The notes under the pieces were generated by a model. It was not told where the DNA came from, made no database searches, and saw nothing but the letters and a program-made list of their open reading frames with translations. Shown here piece by piece: positions 7,596 through 15,059 of a DNA stretch of 18,312 nucleotides. Source of the DNA: CAYFNK01 sp964393215 (GTDB lineage Archaea > Nanobdellota > Nanobdellia > SCGC-AAA011-G17 > PNOQ01); contig CAYMSW010000012.1 of NCBI GenBank assembly GCA_964393215.1, forward strand, positions 1 through 18,312, given 5' to 3'. The position numbers and the translations under genes are program-made. Each line of letters begins with the position of its first letter. The first letter of the stretch is position 1.

Positions 7596-8855
7596 TTATA
7601 ATTTTTTTATATAATCGTTTAATTTTGATCCAATATATTGTATTTCTTTATTTCCCATTCCGGGGTGAATTCCCATCCAGAACAAATCTTTTTCTATTTT
7701 ATTAGATCTTTCTAAATCTTGAGAAATAATATGTTCTATATTTCTATAAGCAGGATGATGCATTAAATTTCCTCCAAAAAGATATCTTGTTCCAATTTTA
7801 TTTTCATTTAAATATGAAACTAAGTCCCTTCTATCTATTTTTTCATCTTTTATCATTAAAGGAAATCCAAAAAATACCGGATTTGATAATTTATCTATTT
7901 CAACAAAATCAAAATAATTACTAAATTCTGAAAGAGTTTCATTATATATTTTGAAATTTTCCTTTCTTTTCTGATTAAATCCTTCTATCCTTTTAATTTG
8001 TTCAATTCCCATTGCAGCTTGCATTTCAGTAGGTTTTAAATTATATCCAATTCTTGAAAAAATATATTTATGATCATAAGGTATACCATTAATTTCAAAA
8101 TTAAATCTTTTTCCGCAAACATTATCTTTTCCAGGTTCACAATGGCAATCTTTTCCCCAATCTCTAAAACTACTCATAATTTTATATATTAAATCATCAT
8201 TTGTGGATATTGCACCACCCTCACCACCTAAAGTTATGCTATGTGCTGGATAAAAACTAGCTGTTGATACTGTTCCAAAAGAACCACATTTTTTTCCATC
8301 ATATTCTGATCCATAGGCATCACAACAATCTTCAATTATTGATAAATTATTATCTTTTGCTAAATCAATTATTTTATTTATATTGGCCGGATTACCTAAT
8401 GTATGTGCAAACATAATTCCGACAGTATTTTCATTTATTGCATTTTTAATCCCTTCGATTGAAATATTATATGTTTCGTCTACATCTACAAAATTTGGTA
8501 TGAATCCTAATTGAATTATTGGATTTATTGTTGTCGGAAATCCGCAAGCAGGAGTTATTATGTTTTTTCCTTTTTCTAAATTATATCTTTCTTTAATCCC
8601 CTCTAATGCTAAAAGATTTGCAGAAGATCCCGAATTAACTAGTAATGTTTTTTTACACCCCATTATTTCTGAAAATAATTGTTCGAATTCTTTTCCCTTT
8701 GTAGATAATCCTAATTTTTCACTTATCATTGAATCAATAACTGCATTTAATTCATTGTGGTCATATATTGCTAAGCCTGTGGAGATAAATGTTTTTCCAG
8801 GTATAAATTCCTTTTTTTGAAATAGTTCTTCAGTTTGGTTATGTATGTTTTTCAT
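7596..8855 (-). CDS. rfbH: RfbH/ColD-type PLP-dependent sugar 3-dehydratase (DegT family, His in place of Lys)
   Basis: Fold-type I PLP enzyme of the DegT/DnrJ/EryC1/StrS family, 419 residues. The motif where aminotransferases carry the Schiff-base lysine reads FYPAHSITLGGEGG (201-214), with H205 in the Lys position. This is the hallmark of 3-dehydratases such as RfbH/DdhC (E1) and ColD, which remove the 3-OH of a 4-keto-6-deoxy sugar nucleotide instead of aminating it. D176 in IIEDCCDAYG should hold the pyridine nitrogen. The block DWGKDCHCEPGKDNVCGKRF (C237, C239, C247), then DHKY and GYNLKPTEMQAA, is RfbH-like. E1 uses such cysteines for a [2Fe-2S] cluster; I see three here. No E3-type reductase is nearby. 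The CDP- versus GDP-sugar substrate is unresolved; gmd at 59-1054 would allow a GDP-linked route. It lies 2 nt after the SDR stop, with AAGGTAAT as a ribosome-binding site. Confidence 0.85.
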   Translation of the reverse strand: MKNIHNQTEELFQKKEFIPGKTFISTGLAIYDHNELNAVIDSMISEKLGLSTKGKEFEQLFSEIMGCKKTLLVNSGSSANLLALEGIKERYNLEKGKNIITPACGFPTTINPIIQLGFIPNFVDVDETYNISIEGIKNAINENTVGIMFAHTLGNPANINKIIDLAKDNNLSIIEDCCDAYGSEYDGKKCGSFGTVSTASFYPAHSITLGGEGGAISTNDDLIYKIMSSFRDWGKDCHCEPGKDNVCGKRFNFEINGIPYDHKYIFSRIGYNLKPTEMQAAMGIEQIKRIEGFNQKRKENFKIYNETLSEFSNYFDFVEIDKLSNPVFFGFPLMIKDEKIDRRDLVSYLNENKIGTRYLFGGNLMHHPAYRNIEHIISQDLERSNKIEKDLFWMGIHPGMGNKEIQYIGSKLNDYIKKL

Positions 8856-8857
8856 TT

Positions 8858-9793
8858 TTAATTACCTTTTTTATAATGGATTATTGTTTTTTTAATTCCT
8901 TCTTCAATACTATTTTTTGATTTCCATCCTAAATTTTTTAGAGGAGTATTATCACAAAAAAAATCTAATATTCCTACTTTATTGTGGAATTCTGGAGGAT
9001 TTATATATTTTATTCTTCCAGATCCTGCATTTTTTATTATTAAATTAATAAGTTCATTAAATTCTATTCCTTTTCCATTTCCAACATAATAAATTTGTTC
9101 ATTATTTCCTTTTTCTGCAATTGTTAATAATCCTTGAACTACATCATCAATATAGATATAATCTCTTTTAAATTTTCCATCACCATAAACTGGAATTTCT
9201 TTATCTTCTATTGCTAAATTTATTAAATAGTTAAATGCTGCCTTTTTTTTATTTGAATTTTCTTCATTTTCCCCAAATACATTTGTTAATCTTGCGATAG
9301 AAGTATTTAATCCAAATATATTATTATATATTTGGCAAAAATTTTCTGCCGCTAATTTAGTAGCAGGATATAGTCCTAATGGATTTGTTGGAGATTCTGG
9401 AGTTGCAGGTAATTTTTTTAAGTTCCCATTAACAAAAAATGTGCTCGGATAAACTATTTTTGCTTTAGAATCATGTTTTTTGCATGCTTCCAACAAAGAT
9501 ATTGTCCTATTACAATTAACTTTAATGTCTAAATAAGGATCTTCTAAAATATTATAATTATCTACTGTTGAAGCCATATGAAAAATATAATCTTTATCTT
9601 TTACTTCTTCATCGATGTATTTTATATCTTTAAAAATTAAATTTACTTTATCTTCTATATTCTTTATATTTTTTATTTTATTATCTGATTTAGAAATTAT
9701 TGTTGTTTCATAATCTCTTTTAATACATTCTTTTGTCAAATTAATTCCTATGAAACCTAGTCCTCCAGTGATTAAAACTTTTTTTCTTTCCAT
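8858..9793 (-). CDS. Extended SDR, nucleotide-sugar epimerase/4-ketoreductase
   Basis: A 311-residue NAD(P)-dependent extended SDR. GGLGFIG is at 10-16, the serine/threonine of YPSTFFVNG at 117-118, and the catalytic pair at Y142-x3-K146 (LYPATK). The VYGDGKFKRDYIYIDDVV stretch is the C-terminal substrate-domain motif of nucleotide-sugar epimerases and reductases. As first gene of the operon, followed 2 nt later by the His-type 3-dehydratase, it is a candidate for the 4-keto reduction or epimerisation that completes a 3,6-dideoxy sugar, the role RfbJ or RfbE has in abequose, paratose and tyvelose pathways. It does not look like the GDP-fucose-synthase-type ColC. Sequence alone does not separate a reductase from a 4-epimerase. 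A TATA element lies about 28 bp upstream of the ATG. Confidence 0.8.
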   Translation of the reverse strand: MERKKVLITGGLGFIGINLTKECIKRDYETTIISKSDNKIKNIKNIEDKVNLIFKDIKYIDEEVKDKDYIFHMASTVDNYNILEDPYLDIKVNCNRTISLLEACKKHDSKAKIVYPSTFFVNGNLKKLPATPESPTNPLGLYPATKLAAENFCQIYNNIFGLNTSIARLTNVFGENEENSNKKKAAFNYLINLAIEDKEIPVYGDGKFKRDYIYIDDVVQGLLTIAEKGNNEQIYYVGNGKGIEFNELINLIIKNAGSGRIKYINPPEFHNKVGILDFFCDNTPLKNLGWKSKNSIEEGIKKTIIHYKKGN

Positions 9794-9817
9794 TGGTATT
9801 TTGGTAATTTGAGAGCG

Positions 9818-9825
9818 ATTTATAA
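9818..9825 (-). promoter_or_regulatory. TATA-box-like element for the SDR-dehydratase-methyltransferase operon
   Basis: On the - strand this reads TTATAAAT, centred about 28.5 bp upstream of the ATG at 9793. A leader of a few nucleotides or none is expected. It shares the 83-bp divergent intergenic region with the UDP-xylose synthase promoter but uses a separate element. Confidence 0.45.
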
Positions 9826-9847
9826 TCTTTTTCTTTAATTCATAATC

Positions 9848-9856
9848 TTTTTAAAG
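9848..9856 (+). promoter_or_regulatory. TATA-box-like element for UDP-xylose synthase gene
   Basis: TTTTTAAAG is centred 25 bp upstream of the ATG at 9877. No Shine-Dalgarno lies before the ATG, fitting a leaderless transcript. Confidence 0.45.
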
Positions 9857-9876
9857 TATGTTTTTTTCCATTAATT

Positions 9877-10821
9877 ATGTCAAAAACAATATTAATAACG
9901 GGTGGAGCAGGTTTTATTGGGAGCCATCTTTGTAAGTATTTTTTAAATCAAGGCAACAAAGTTATTTGTTTAGATAATTTTTTTACAGGTAAAAGAAAGA
10001 ATATAGAAAATTTAAAAGAAAATCCTAATTTTAAGATAATTTCACATGACATTATAGTGCCAATAAATGGCAAAATAAAAGAACATGTTGATGAAATTTA
10101 TAATTTAGCTTGTCCTGCATCACCAATACATTATCAATTTGATGCAATAGAAACAATAAAAGCAAATACTCAAGGAGTAATAAATGTTTTAGAGTTTGCT
10201 AAAAATAATGATTCTAAAGTCTTACAGGCTTCCACATCTGAAATTTATGGTGATCCTGAAGTACATCCTCAAGTAGAAAGTTATAGGGGAAATGTTAATA
10301 CCCTTGGCCCTAGAGCATGTTATGATGAAGGAAAAAGAGTTGCTGAAACATTGTTTATGGACTACCACAGAAAATATGATTTAGATATTAAAATAGTTAG
10401 AATATTTAATACGTATGGTCCAAATATGTATATAAGTGATGGAAGAGTTATATCAAATTTTATTGTATCTGCATTAAAAAATAAACCTATAAGTATTTAT
10501 GGAGATGGTGAACAAACTAGAAGTTTCTGTTATGTAAATGATACTATTGAAGCAATGGTTAGATTAATGAACTCTAATGAAATTGGTCCATTTAATGTTG
10601 GAAATCCGAATGAGTTAACAATTAAGGATATTGCATATAAAGTTAAAGAGAAAATAAATTCTTCTTCGGAAATAATTTTTCAAAATCTTCCAGAAGATGA
10701 TCCAGTTAGAAGAAAACCAGATATTAGTTTAATTAATGGAAAGCTTGAGTGGGAACCTAAAATAGATTTAGAAGAAGGATTGGATAAGACTATTAAATAT
10801 TTTAGAGAAATTTTATTTTAA
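9877..10821 (+). CDS. uxs: UDP-glucuronate decarboxylase (UDP-xylose synthase)
   Basis: Oxidises and decarboxylates UDP-glucuronate to UDP-xylose through a 4-keto intermediate. The 314-residue extended SDR has TGGAGFIGSH (8-17) for NAD and then the family-diagnostic CPASPIHYQ (79-87). STSEIYGDPEVHPQ (119-132) is followed by the active-site block GPRACYDEGKR with Y149-x3-K153. The CPASP and YDEGKR signatures separate UXS from GalE-type epimerases. It is the first gene of a + strand unit with a CgeB-like glycosyltransferase and a GalE-like SDR, so the xylose donor is probably consumed locally. No UDP-glucose dehydrogenase is in the window, so UDP-glucuronate must come from elsewhere. Confidence 0.93.
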   Translation: MSKTILITGGAGFIGSHLCKYFLNQGNKVICLDNFFTGKRKNIENLKENPNFKIISHDIIVPINGKIKEHVDEIYNLACPASPIHYQFDAIETIKANTQGVINVLEFAKNNDSKVLQASTSEIYGDPEVHPQVESYRGNVNTLGPRACYDEGKRVAETLFMDYHRKYDLDIKIVRIFNTYGPNMYISDGRVISNFIVSALKNKPISIYGDGEQTRSFCYVNDTIEAMVRLMNSNEIGPFNVGNPNELTIKDIAYKVKEKINSSSEIIFQNLPEDDPVRRKPDISLINGKLEWEPKIDLEEGLDKTIKYFREILF

Positions 10822-10825
10822 CAAG

Positions 10826-10836
10826 TTTTAAAAATA
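10826..10836 (+). promoter_or_regulatory. TATA-box-like element for the CgeB-like gene
   Basis: TTTTAAAAATA, with its TTTTAAAA core centred about 26.5 bp before the ATG at 10856, lies in the 34-bp gap after the UDP-xylose synthase stop. It may be an internal promoter for the two downstream genes. Confidence 0.4.
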
Positions 10837-10855
10837 GATTAAGTTTTTTATTTCT

Positions 10856-11818
10856 ATGAAAATTTTTATATTGGGTGCAGATTCTGGAGAATATCCTAGT
10901 TTTTTTTATCAATGTAAGAAATCTTTTGAAGATCTAGGTCATGAAATAAATTTTTTTAATTATAGATATTTTAGATTACATAAATTAAAATTCACAAATA
11001 AAATATTGAATAAAGTTATTTTCAATAAAATTAAAAAATATAATCCAGATATATTATTAGTAATAAAGGGCGAAAGTTTAGAAAAAGGTATCATAAAAAA
11101 CTTATCTCAGGCAGGGATTAAAACTATAAATTGGACATTAGATAGTCCTTTTGGAGATTTTTATCCGGGAAATAAAATTTATAATATTAATGAATATAAT
11201 TATTTCTTTGTTTTTGATTCTTATTATGTAGATAAATTAAGAGATATAAATCCTAATTCTTATTATCTTGCTTGTGCTGCAGATCCTAAATATGTTCATA
11301 GAGAAGTTATTCCTTTAGAAAATAGAAATTATATTTATGATGTTTCTTTTGTAGGATCTTATCAACCAGAAAGAGAAGATTTATTTAATTCTTTAGGTGT
11401 TAAAATTCATATTTTTGGTCCAAGTTGGCATAGGGCAAAAAATAAAGAAAATTTTATTATTCAGGATACTTATCTTAATGGAAAAGAAATGAATAAAGTT
11501 TTTAATTTAAGTAAAATTAATTTAAATATTCAAGCTTTACATGGAAAAAATAGTATGAATCTTAGAACTTTTGAAGTTCCTTCCACTAAAAGTTTTATTT
11601 TAACAGATTATAAAAAAGATTTACCTGAGTTATTTGAAATTGATAAGGAAATTGTTTTTTATAAAAATAAAGATGATTTAAGGGAAAAAATTAATTATTA
11701 TTTGGATCCTTCTAATGAAGAAGAAAGAATTAATATTATTAAGGCAGGATACGAAAGAGTTTTAAATGAACACACCATTCACCATAGAATTAAAGAAGTT
11801 ATTAGAATAATAAAATAA
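10856..11818 (+). CDS. CgeB/YkvP-like glycosyltransferase (GT-B)
   Basis: A 320-residue protein resembling the CgeB/YkvP family: an N-terminal DUF3880-like half and a C-terminal Glyco_trans_1_2-like half. The first half has KYNPDILLVIKGESL and TINWTLDSPF, the hinge has YYLACAADPKYV and DVSFVGSY, and the second half has MNLRTFEVPSTKSFILTDYKKDLPELF. This last stretch matches the family pattern N-L-R-x-F-E-(V/I)-x-x-x-x-x-(F/L)-(L/I)-L-T-D-x-x-x-(D/E)-L-x-x-(L/F)-F, known to me from many surface-glycan loci. These enzymes are predicted NDP-sugar-dependent glycosyltransferases. Between UDP-xylose synthase and a GalE-like SDR, a UDP-sugar donor such as xylose is an attractive but unproven guess. 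The next gene starts 5 nt after its stop. Confidence 0.82.
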   Translation: MKIFILGADSGEYPSFFYQCKKSFEDLGHEINFFNYRYFRLHKLKFTNKILNKVIFNKIKKYNPDILLVIKGESLEKGIIKNLSQAGIKTINWTLDSPFGDFYPGNKIYNINEYNYFFVFDSYYVDKLRDINPNSYYLACAADPKYVHREVIPLENRNYIYDVSFVGSYQPEREDLFNSLGVKIHIFGPSWHRAKNKENFIIQDTYLNGKEMNKVFNLSKINLNIQALHGKNSMNLRTFEVPSTKSFILTDYKKDLPELFEIDKEIVFYKNKDDLREKINYYLDPSNEEERINIIKAGYERVLNEHTIHHRIKEVIRIIK

Positions 11819-11823
11819 TTAAA

Positions 11824-12831
11824 ATGGTAAAAAAAGTATTTATAACTGGGGTTGCAGGTTTTTTAGGAAGCCATCTTGCTGATACTTTTATTAAAGAGGG
11901 TTATCATGTGATTGGCACTGATAATTTAATTGGTGGTTATATGGATAATGTTCCTAAGGAAGTTGAATTTTATACCTATGATTGTAATTTTTTAAATTCT
12001 ATGAAAAAAATTATGGAGGGAGTTGATATAGTTTATCATTGTGCAGCTGCACCTTATGAGGGGTTAAGTGTATTTTCTCCTTATTATGTAAATAAAAATA
12101 TATATCAAATTACTGCTTCTGTGTTAACTGCTGCAGTTCATTGTAAAGTTAGAAGATTTATTTTTGCATCTTCTATGGCGAGATATGGAACAAACGATAT
12201 TCCTTTTACTGAAGATATGGTTCCTAATCCTCAAGATCCATATGGAATAGGTAAATATGCTTCTGAACTTTTAGTAAAAAATGTTTGTGAAACCCATGGA
12301 ATGGAATATGTAATTGCTGTTCCACATAATATAATTGGTCCAAGACAGAAATATGATGATCCTTATCGAAATGTTGCTTCAATTTTTATTAATCGTATGC
12401 TTCAAGGTAAACAGCCTATAATTTATGGAGATGGTGAACAAAAAAGATGTTTTTCTTTTGTTCAAGACGCCATACAATGTTTAAAAAAAATGGCTTTTCA
12501 GAAAGATGTTGTTGGAGAAATTATTAATATTGGTCCTGATGAAGAATTTGTATCTATTAATGATTTAGCCAACTTGGTTGCAAGATTATTAAATTTTAAG
12601 TTGGATCCAATCTATATGCCTGATAGACCAAAAGAAGTTAAATTAGCAACTTGTTCTGCAAATAAAGCACGTAAATTATTAAATTATAAAACTGAGTATT
12701 CTTTAGAAAAAGGAATTCAAGAAATGATTGATTGGATTAAAGAAAGAGGAGCAAAACCTTTTAGATATCACATAGATTTAGAAATCATAAATGATATGAC
12801 TCCTAAAACTTGGAAAGACAAATTAATGTAG
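11824..12831 (+). CDS. Extended SDR, UDP-sugar 4-epimerase-like (GalE/WbpP type)
   Basis: A 335-residue NAD-dependent extended SDR. The cofactor motif is GVAGFLG (9-15), the catalytic serine region FASSMARYG (114-122), and the pair Y140-x3-K144 lies in DPYGIGK. Then come PHNIIGPRQ and IIYGDGEQKRCFSFVQDAI, the epimerase-type substrate-domain motif. Such proteins interconvert UDP-hexose C4 epimers or related sugars; the exact substrate is not readable. It has a tail of about 30 residues beyond the usual end, PFRYHIDLEIINDM followed by TPKTWKDKLM, seen in a subset of glycan-locus epimerases. The sequence looks more conserved and less Lys/Asn-loaded than its neighbours. No Shine-Dalgarno or good TATA precedes it, so it probably rides on the CgeB-like transcript. 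Its last 9 nt overlap the convergent GT4. Confidence 0.82.
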   Translation: MVKKVFITGVAGFLGSHLADTFIKEGYHVIGTDNLIGGYMDNVPKEVEFYTYDCNFLNSMKKIMEGVDIVYHCAAAPYEGLSVFSPYYVNKNIYQITASVLTAAVHCKVRRFIFASSMARYGTNDIPFTEDMVPNPQDPYGIGKYASELLVKNVCETHGMEYVIAVPHNIIGPRQKYDDPYRNVASIFINRMLQGKQPIIYGDGEQKRCFSFVQDAIQCLKKMAFQKDVVGEIINIGPDEEFVSINDLANLVARLLNFKLDPIYMPDRPKEVKLATCSANKARKLLNYKTEYSLEKGIQEMIDWIKERGAKPFRYHIDLEIINDMTPKTWKDKLM

Positions 12832-13869
12832 TTCTTTTTTAATTATTTTTTTTATTACTTTTCCAATCATTATAGTGTTGCATTGTTTTTTAAATAATTC
12901 GTATCCATTTTTACTTATCTTTTTTCTAAGTCCTTTATTATTTTTTAACTTTTTAATTGCATTAACAATAGATTGTTCGTCAGAAATTTTACACAATAAA
13001 CAATCTTTTTCATTAGTAAATAATTCTTTTATTGCAATAGTATTTGTAGTGATTAATGGTTTTTGCATAGCAATTATTTCATATGCTTTATTTGGAATTA
13101 CTTTTTTAGCTTTTTCTGTATTTCCAAAGATTCCTAAACAAATATCTGACTCCGAAATTAATTTTGGAAGTTTATCTATTTTTATGAAGTTCATAAATTC
13201 TATATTTTTACTATTAAGTTTAAAAGATAGTTTTTGAATTTTTTCAAAAGTTTGTCCATTACCTATTATTTTAAATTTAATTTCTTTTTCTTGTTCTAAT
13301 AGTTTAGCAGATTTAATTATATATTCTATTCCTTGTAAAGGAATAAATGTTCCATGAAAAAGTATAGTAAATTGTTTTTTTGATTTGATGACTTTCTTTG
13401 TATGAAATATTTCTTCATCTGCACCAATAAAAACCCTTTCAAATTTTTTATTATTTACATTAAATTCTTTTATAAAATAATTTATATGTTCATTTGTGTC
13501 TAGAATAATTTTATTTGCTAATTTACAAGAATATTTATCTATTGCCCAAATAAGTTTTGCTTTTATTGAATTTTGTTTAATTATTTTTCTATCATTTACT
13601 AAATTATCATAATCTGATATAAACATATCAAAAATAATTTTTTTCCTATGAATTGGTTTTAATATCCAACTTAAGAGTAGAATTGGTTTTCCTGTAACTA
13701 AGAGAATATCATAATCTTTTTTAAGAATACGTTTAATAAGATTTAAATATTTATTTTTTTTAATAAGAAATATTGAAGTATGAACTTTATTTTTTTTAAG
13801 TCCCTTATATAAAATTCTTCCTCTTGAATAGTCTTTAAGATTATAATTCCCCAACATTAATGTCTTCAT
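12823..13869 (-). CDS. Glycosyltransferase family 4 (last gene of the six-gene operon)
   Basis: Predicted GT-B glycosyltransferase of 348 residues. The N-terminal half is divergent and Lys-rich. The donor domain is clear: LFHGTFIPLQGIEYIIKSAKLL, then FKIIGNG, then ESDICLGIFG, then KKVIPNKAYEIIAMQKPLITT. This is the P-N-K-x-(Y/F)-E subtype of GT4, in which the second Glu of the E-x7-E motif is kept but the first position is Lys. Its start overlaps the upstream GT4 stop by 4 nt (ATGA), giving tight coupling. It ends the operon and overlaps the convergent GalE-like gene by 9 nt. Donor and acceptor are unknown. Confidence 0.82.
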   Translation of the reverse strand: MKTLMLGNYNLKDYSRGRILYKGLKKNKVHTSIFLIKKNKYLNLIKRILKKDYDILLVTGKPILLLSWILKPIHRKKIIFDMFISDYDNLVNDRKIIKQNSIKAKLIWAIDKYSCKLANKIILDTNEHINYFIKEFNVNNKKFERVFIGADEEIFHTKKVIKSKKQFTILFHGTFIPLQGIEYIIKSAKLLEQEKEIKFKIIGNGQTFEKIQKLSFKLNSKNIEFMNFIKIDKLPKLISESDICLGIFGNTEKAKKVIPNKAYEIIAMQKPLITTNTIAIKELFTNEKDCLLCKISDEQSIVNAIKKLKNNKGLRKKISKNGYELFKKQCNTIMIGKVIKKIIKKELH

Positions 13870-15059
13870 TTTATTTTTTTATATATCTTAATTACTTTTT
13901 TAGATATTTTTTCTCCAGAGTATTTTTTTGATTCTTCAATTAATTTTTTTTGATTTATTTTTTTTGTATCTATTTTATTTAATATATTTGCTAGTTCTTT
14001 ATGATTTCCAGGTGTAAATAAATATTTATCTTCTTGGATTATGTCTATTATTCCTCCAATTTTTGATGCAATTGGCAAACAACCTGCAGCCATAGCTTCT
14101 ATTGCCACTCTTCCAAATGCTTCGGGTATTAATGATGGAAAAATTAAGATATTATATTTAGATAATAATTTAGGAATTTGTGCATTATCAATATTACTAT
14201 AAAAATTAATTTTTGAATTATTTATTTTTATTTTATTTTTTAGTTCTCCTTCACCATAGATATCACATATAAAATCTTTTTTTAATAATTTTAATGCATT
14301 AAGTAAAATAAATATTCCTTTAAATTTTGTATATCCTCCTAAATAAACTATTCTTAATTTATCTGGTACAGAATTATTTTTAATAAATTTATCAGTTTCT
14401 ACTATGTTAGGTATAACTCCTTTATTATTGGTTTTTAATTTTTTTTCTAAATAATTACTTATTGGGAAGAAATAATCAAATTTTTTTAATAATTTCATTC
14501 TTTTTTTATAGGAATTGTATAAATATTTTTTAAATAAAGGATTATACTTTAATATAATAGAATTTTTTTGTTTTCCAAGATTATTTGAATTTGTAAAACA
14601 ACTATTGAAAGTCGAATAATTACATTGTTTTTTACATTCAATTTGCCCATTATATAGTAGATCTCCTTTTGGGCAGAATAATACTGGAGAATTAATATGG
14701 GCAATTTTTGGAATCTTTGTTTTTATAATCCCATTCATAGAATTTATATTAAAATAATGGATAATATTAAAATTATATTTTTTAATTAATTTTTTTGTTT
14801 CTTTTTTTATCGATTTTGAGAAAATAATATTTCTTTTTATATTTGAAAATATTAATGAAGGATTTTCTCCAGTTTTTGCATATCTATGAATGTGCATTCC
14901 TTCAATTATTTCTTCTTTTTTAGTATTTTTAAATTTAGAAGTTAAAACATGAATTTCTAAACCTTGTTTTACTAAATGTTTCGCTAAAAGATAACAACTT
15001 ATTTCTCCTCCCCCCATAGTTTTTGGAGGAAAATATTCCGATATAAATAAAATTTTCAT
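13866..15059 (-). CDS. Glycosyltransferase family 4 with N-terminal Cys cluster
   Basis: Predicted retaining GT-B enzyme of 397 residues. Its N-terminus, MKILFISEYFPPKTMGGGEI (1-20), aligns residue for residue with the GT4 at 4238-5452. After INSP comes a cysteine cluster: C129, C142, C146 and C154 (C-x12-C-x3-C-x7-C). The donor domain has IVYLGGYTKFKG and a canonical E-AFGRVAI-E motif followed by AMAAGCLPIAS. The cysteines recur in a GT4 subgroup and might bind metal or form disulfides; this is not established here. It overlaps both operon neighbours by 4 nt. The Gly loop is encoded across a G6 tract. Confidence 0.87.
   Translation of the reverse strand: MKILFISEYFPPKTMGGGEISCYLLAKHLVKQGLEIHVLTSKFKNTKKEEIIEGMHIHRYAKTGENPSLIFSNIKRNIIFSKSIKKETKKLIKKYNFNIIHYFNINSMNGIIKTKIPKIAHINSPVLFCPKGDLLYNGQIECKKQCNYSTFNSCFTNSNNLGKQKNSIILKYNPLFKKYLYNSYKKRMKLLKKFDYFFPISNYLEKKLKTNNKGVIPNIVETDKFIKNNSVPDKLRIVYLGGYTKFKGIFILLNALKLLKKDFICDIYGEGELKNKIKINNSKINFYSNIDNAQIPKLLSKYNILIFPSLIPEAFGRVAIEAMAAGCLPIASKIGGIIDIIQEDKYLFTPGNHKELANILNKIDTKKINQKKLIEESKKYSGEKISKKVIKIYKKIK

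Noticed and set aside
2635..12853. T-tracts after + strand stops (2635-2641, 6972-6977, 12835-12853) as archaeal terminators
   Set aside because: T-runs of this length are frequent throughout the - strand coding regions because of AAA lysine codons, so they do not stand out as signals.
12875..13237. Open frame opposite the last GT4 gene
   Set aside because: Antisense shadow; no recognisable motif, no start signal, and the GT4 frame has clear family motifs.
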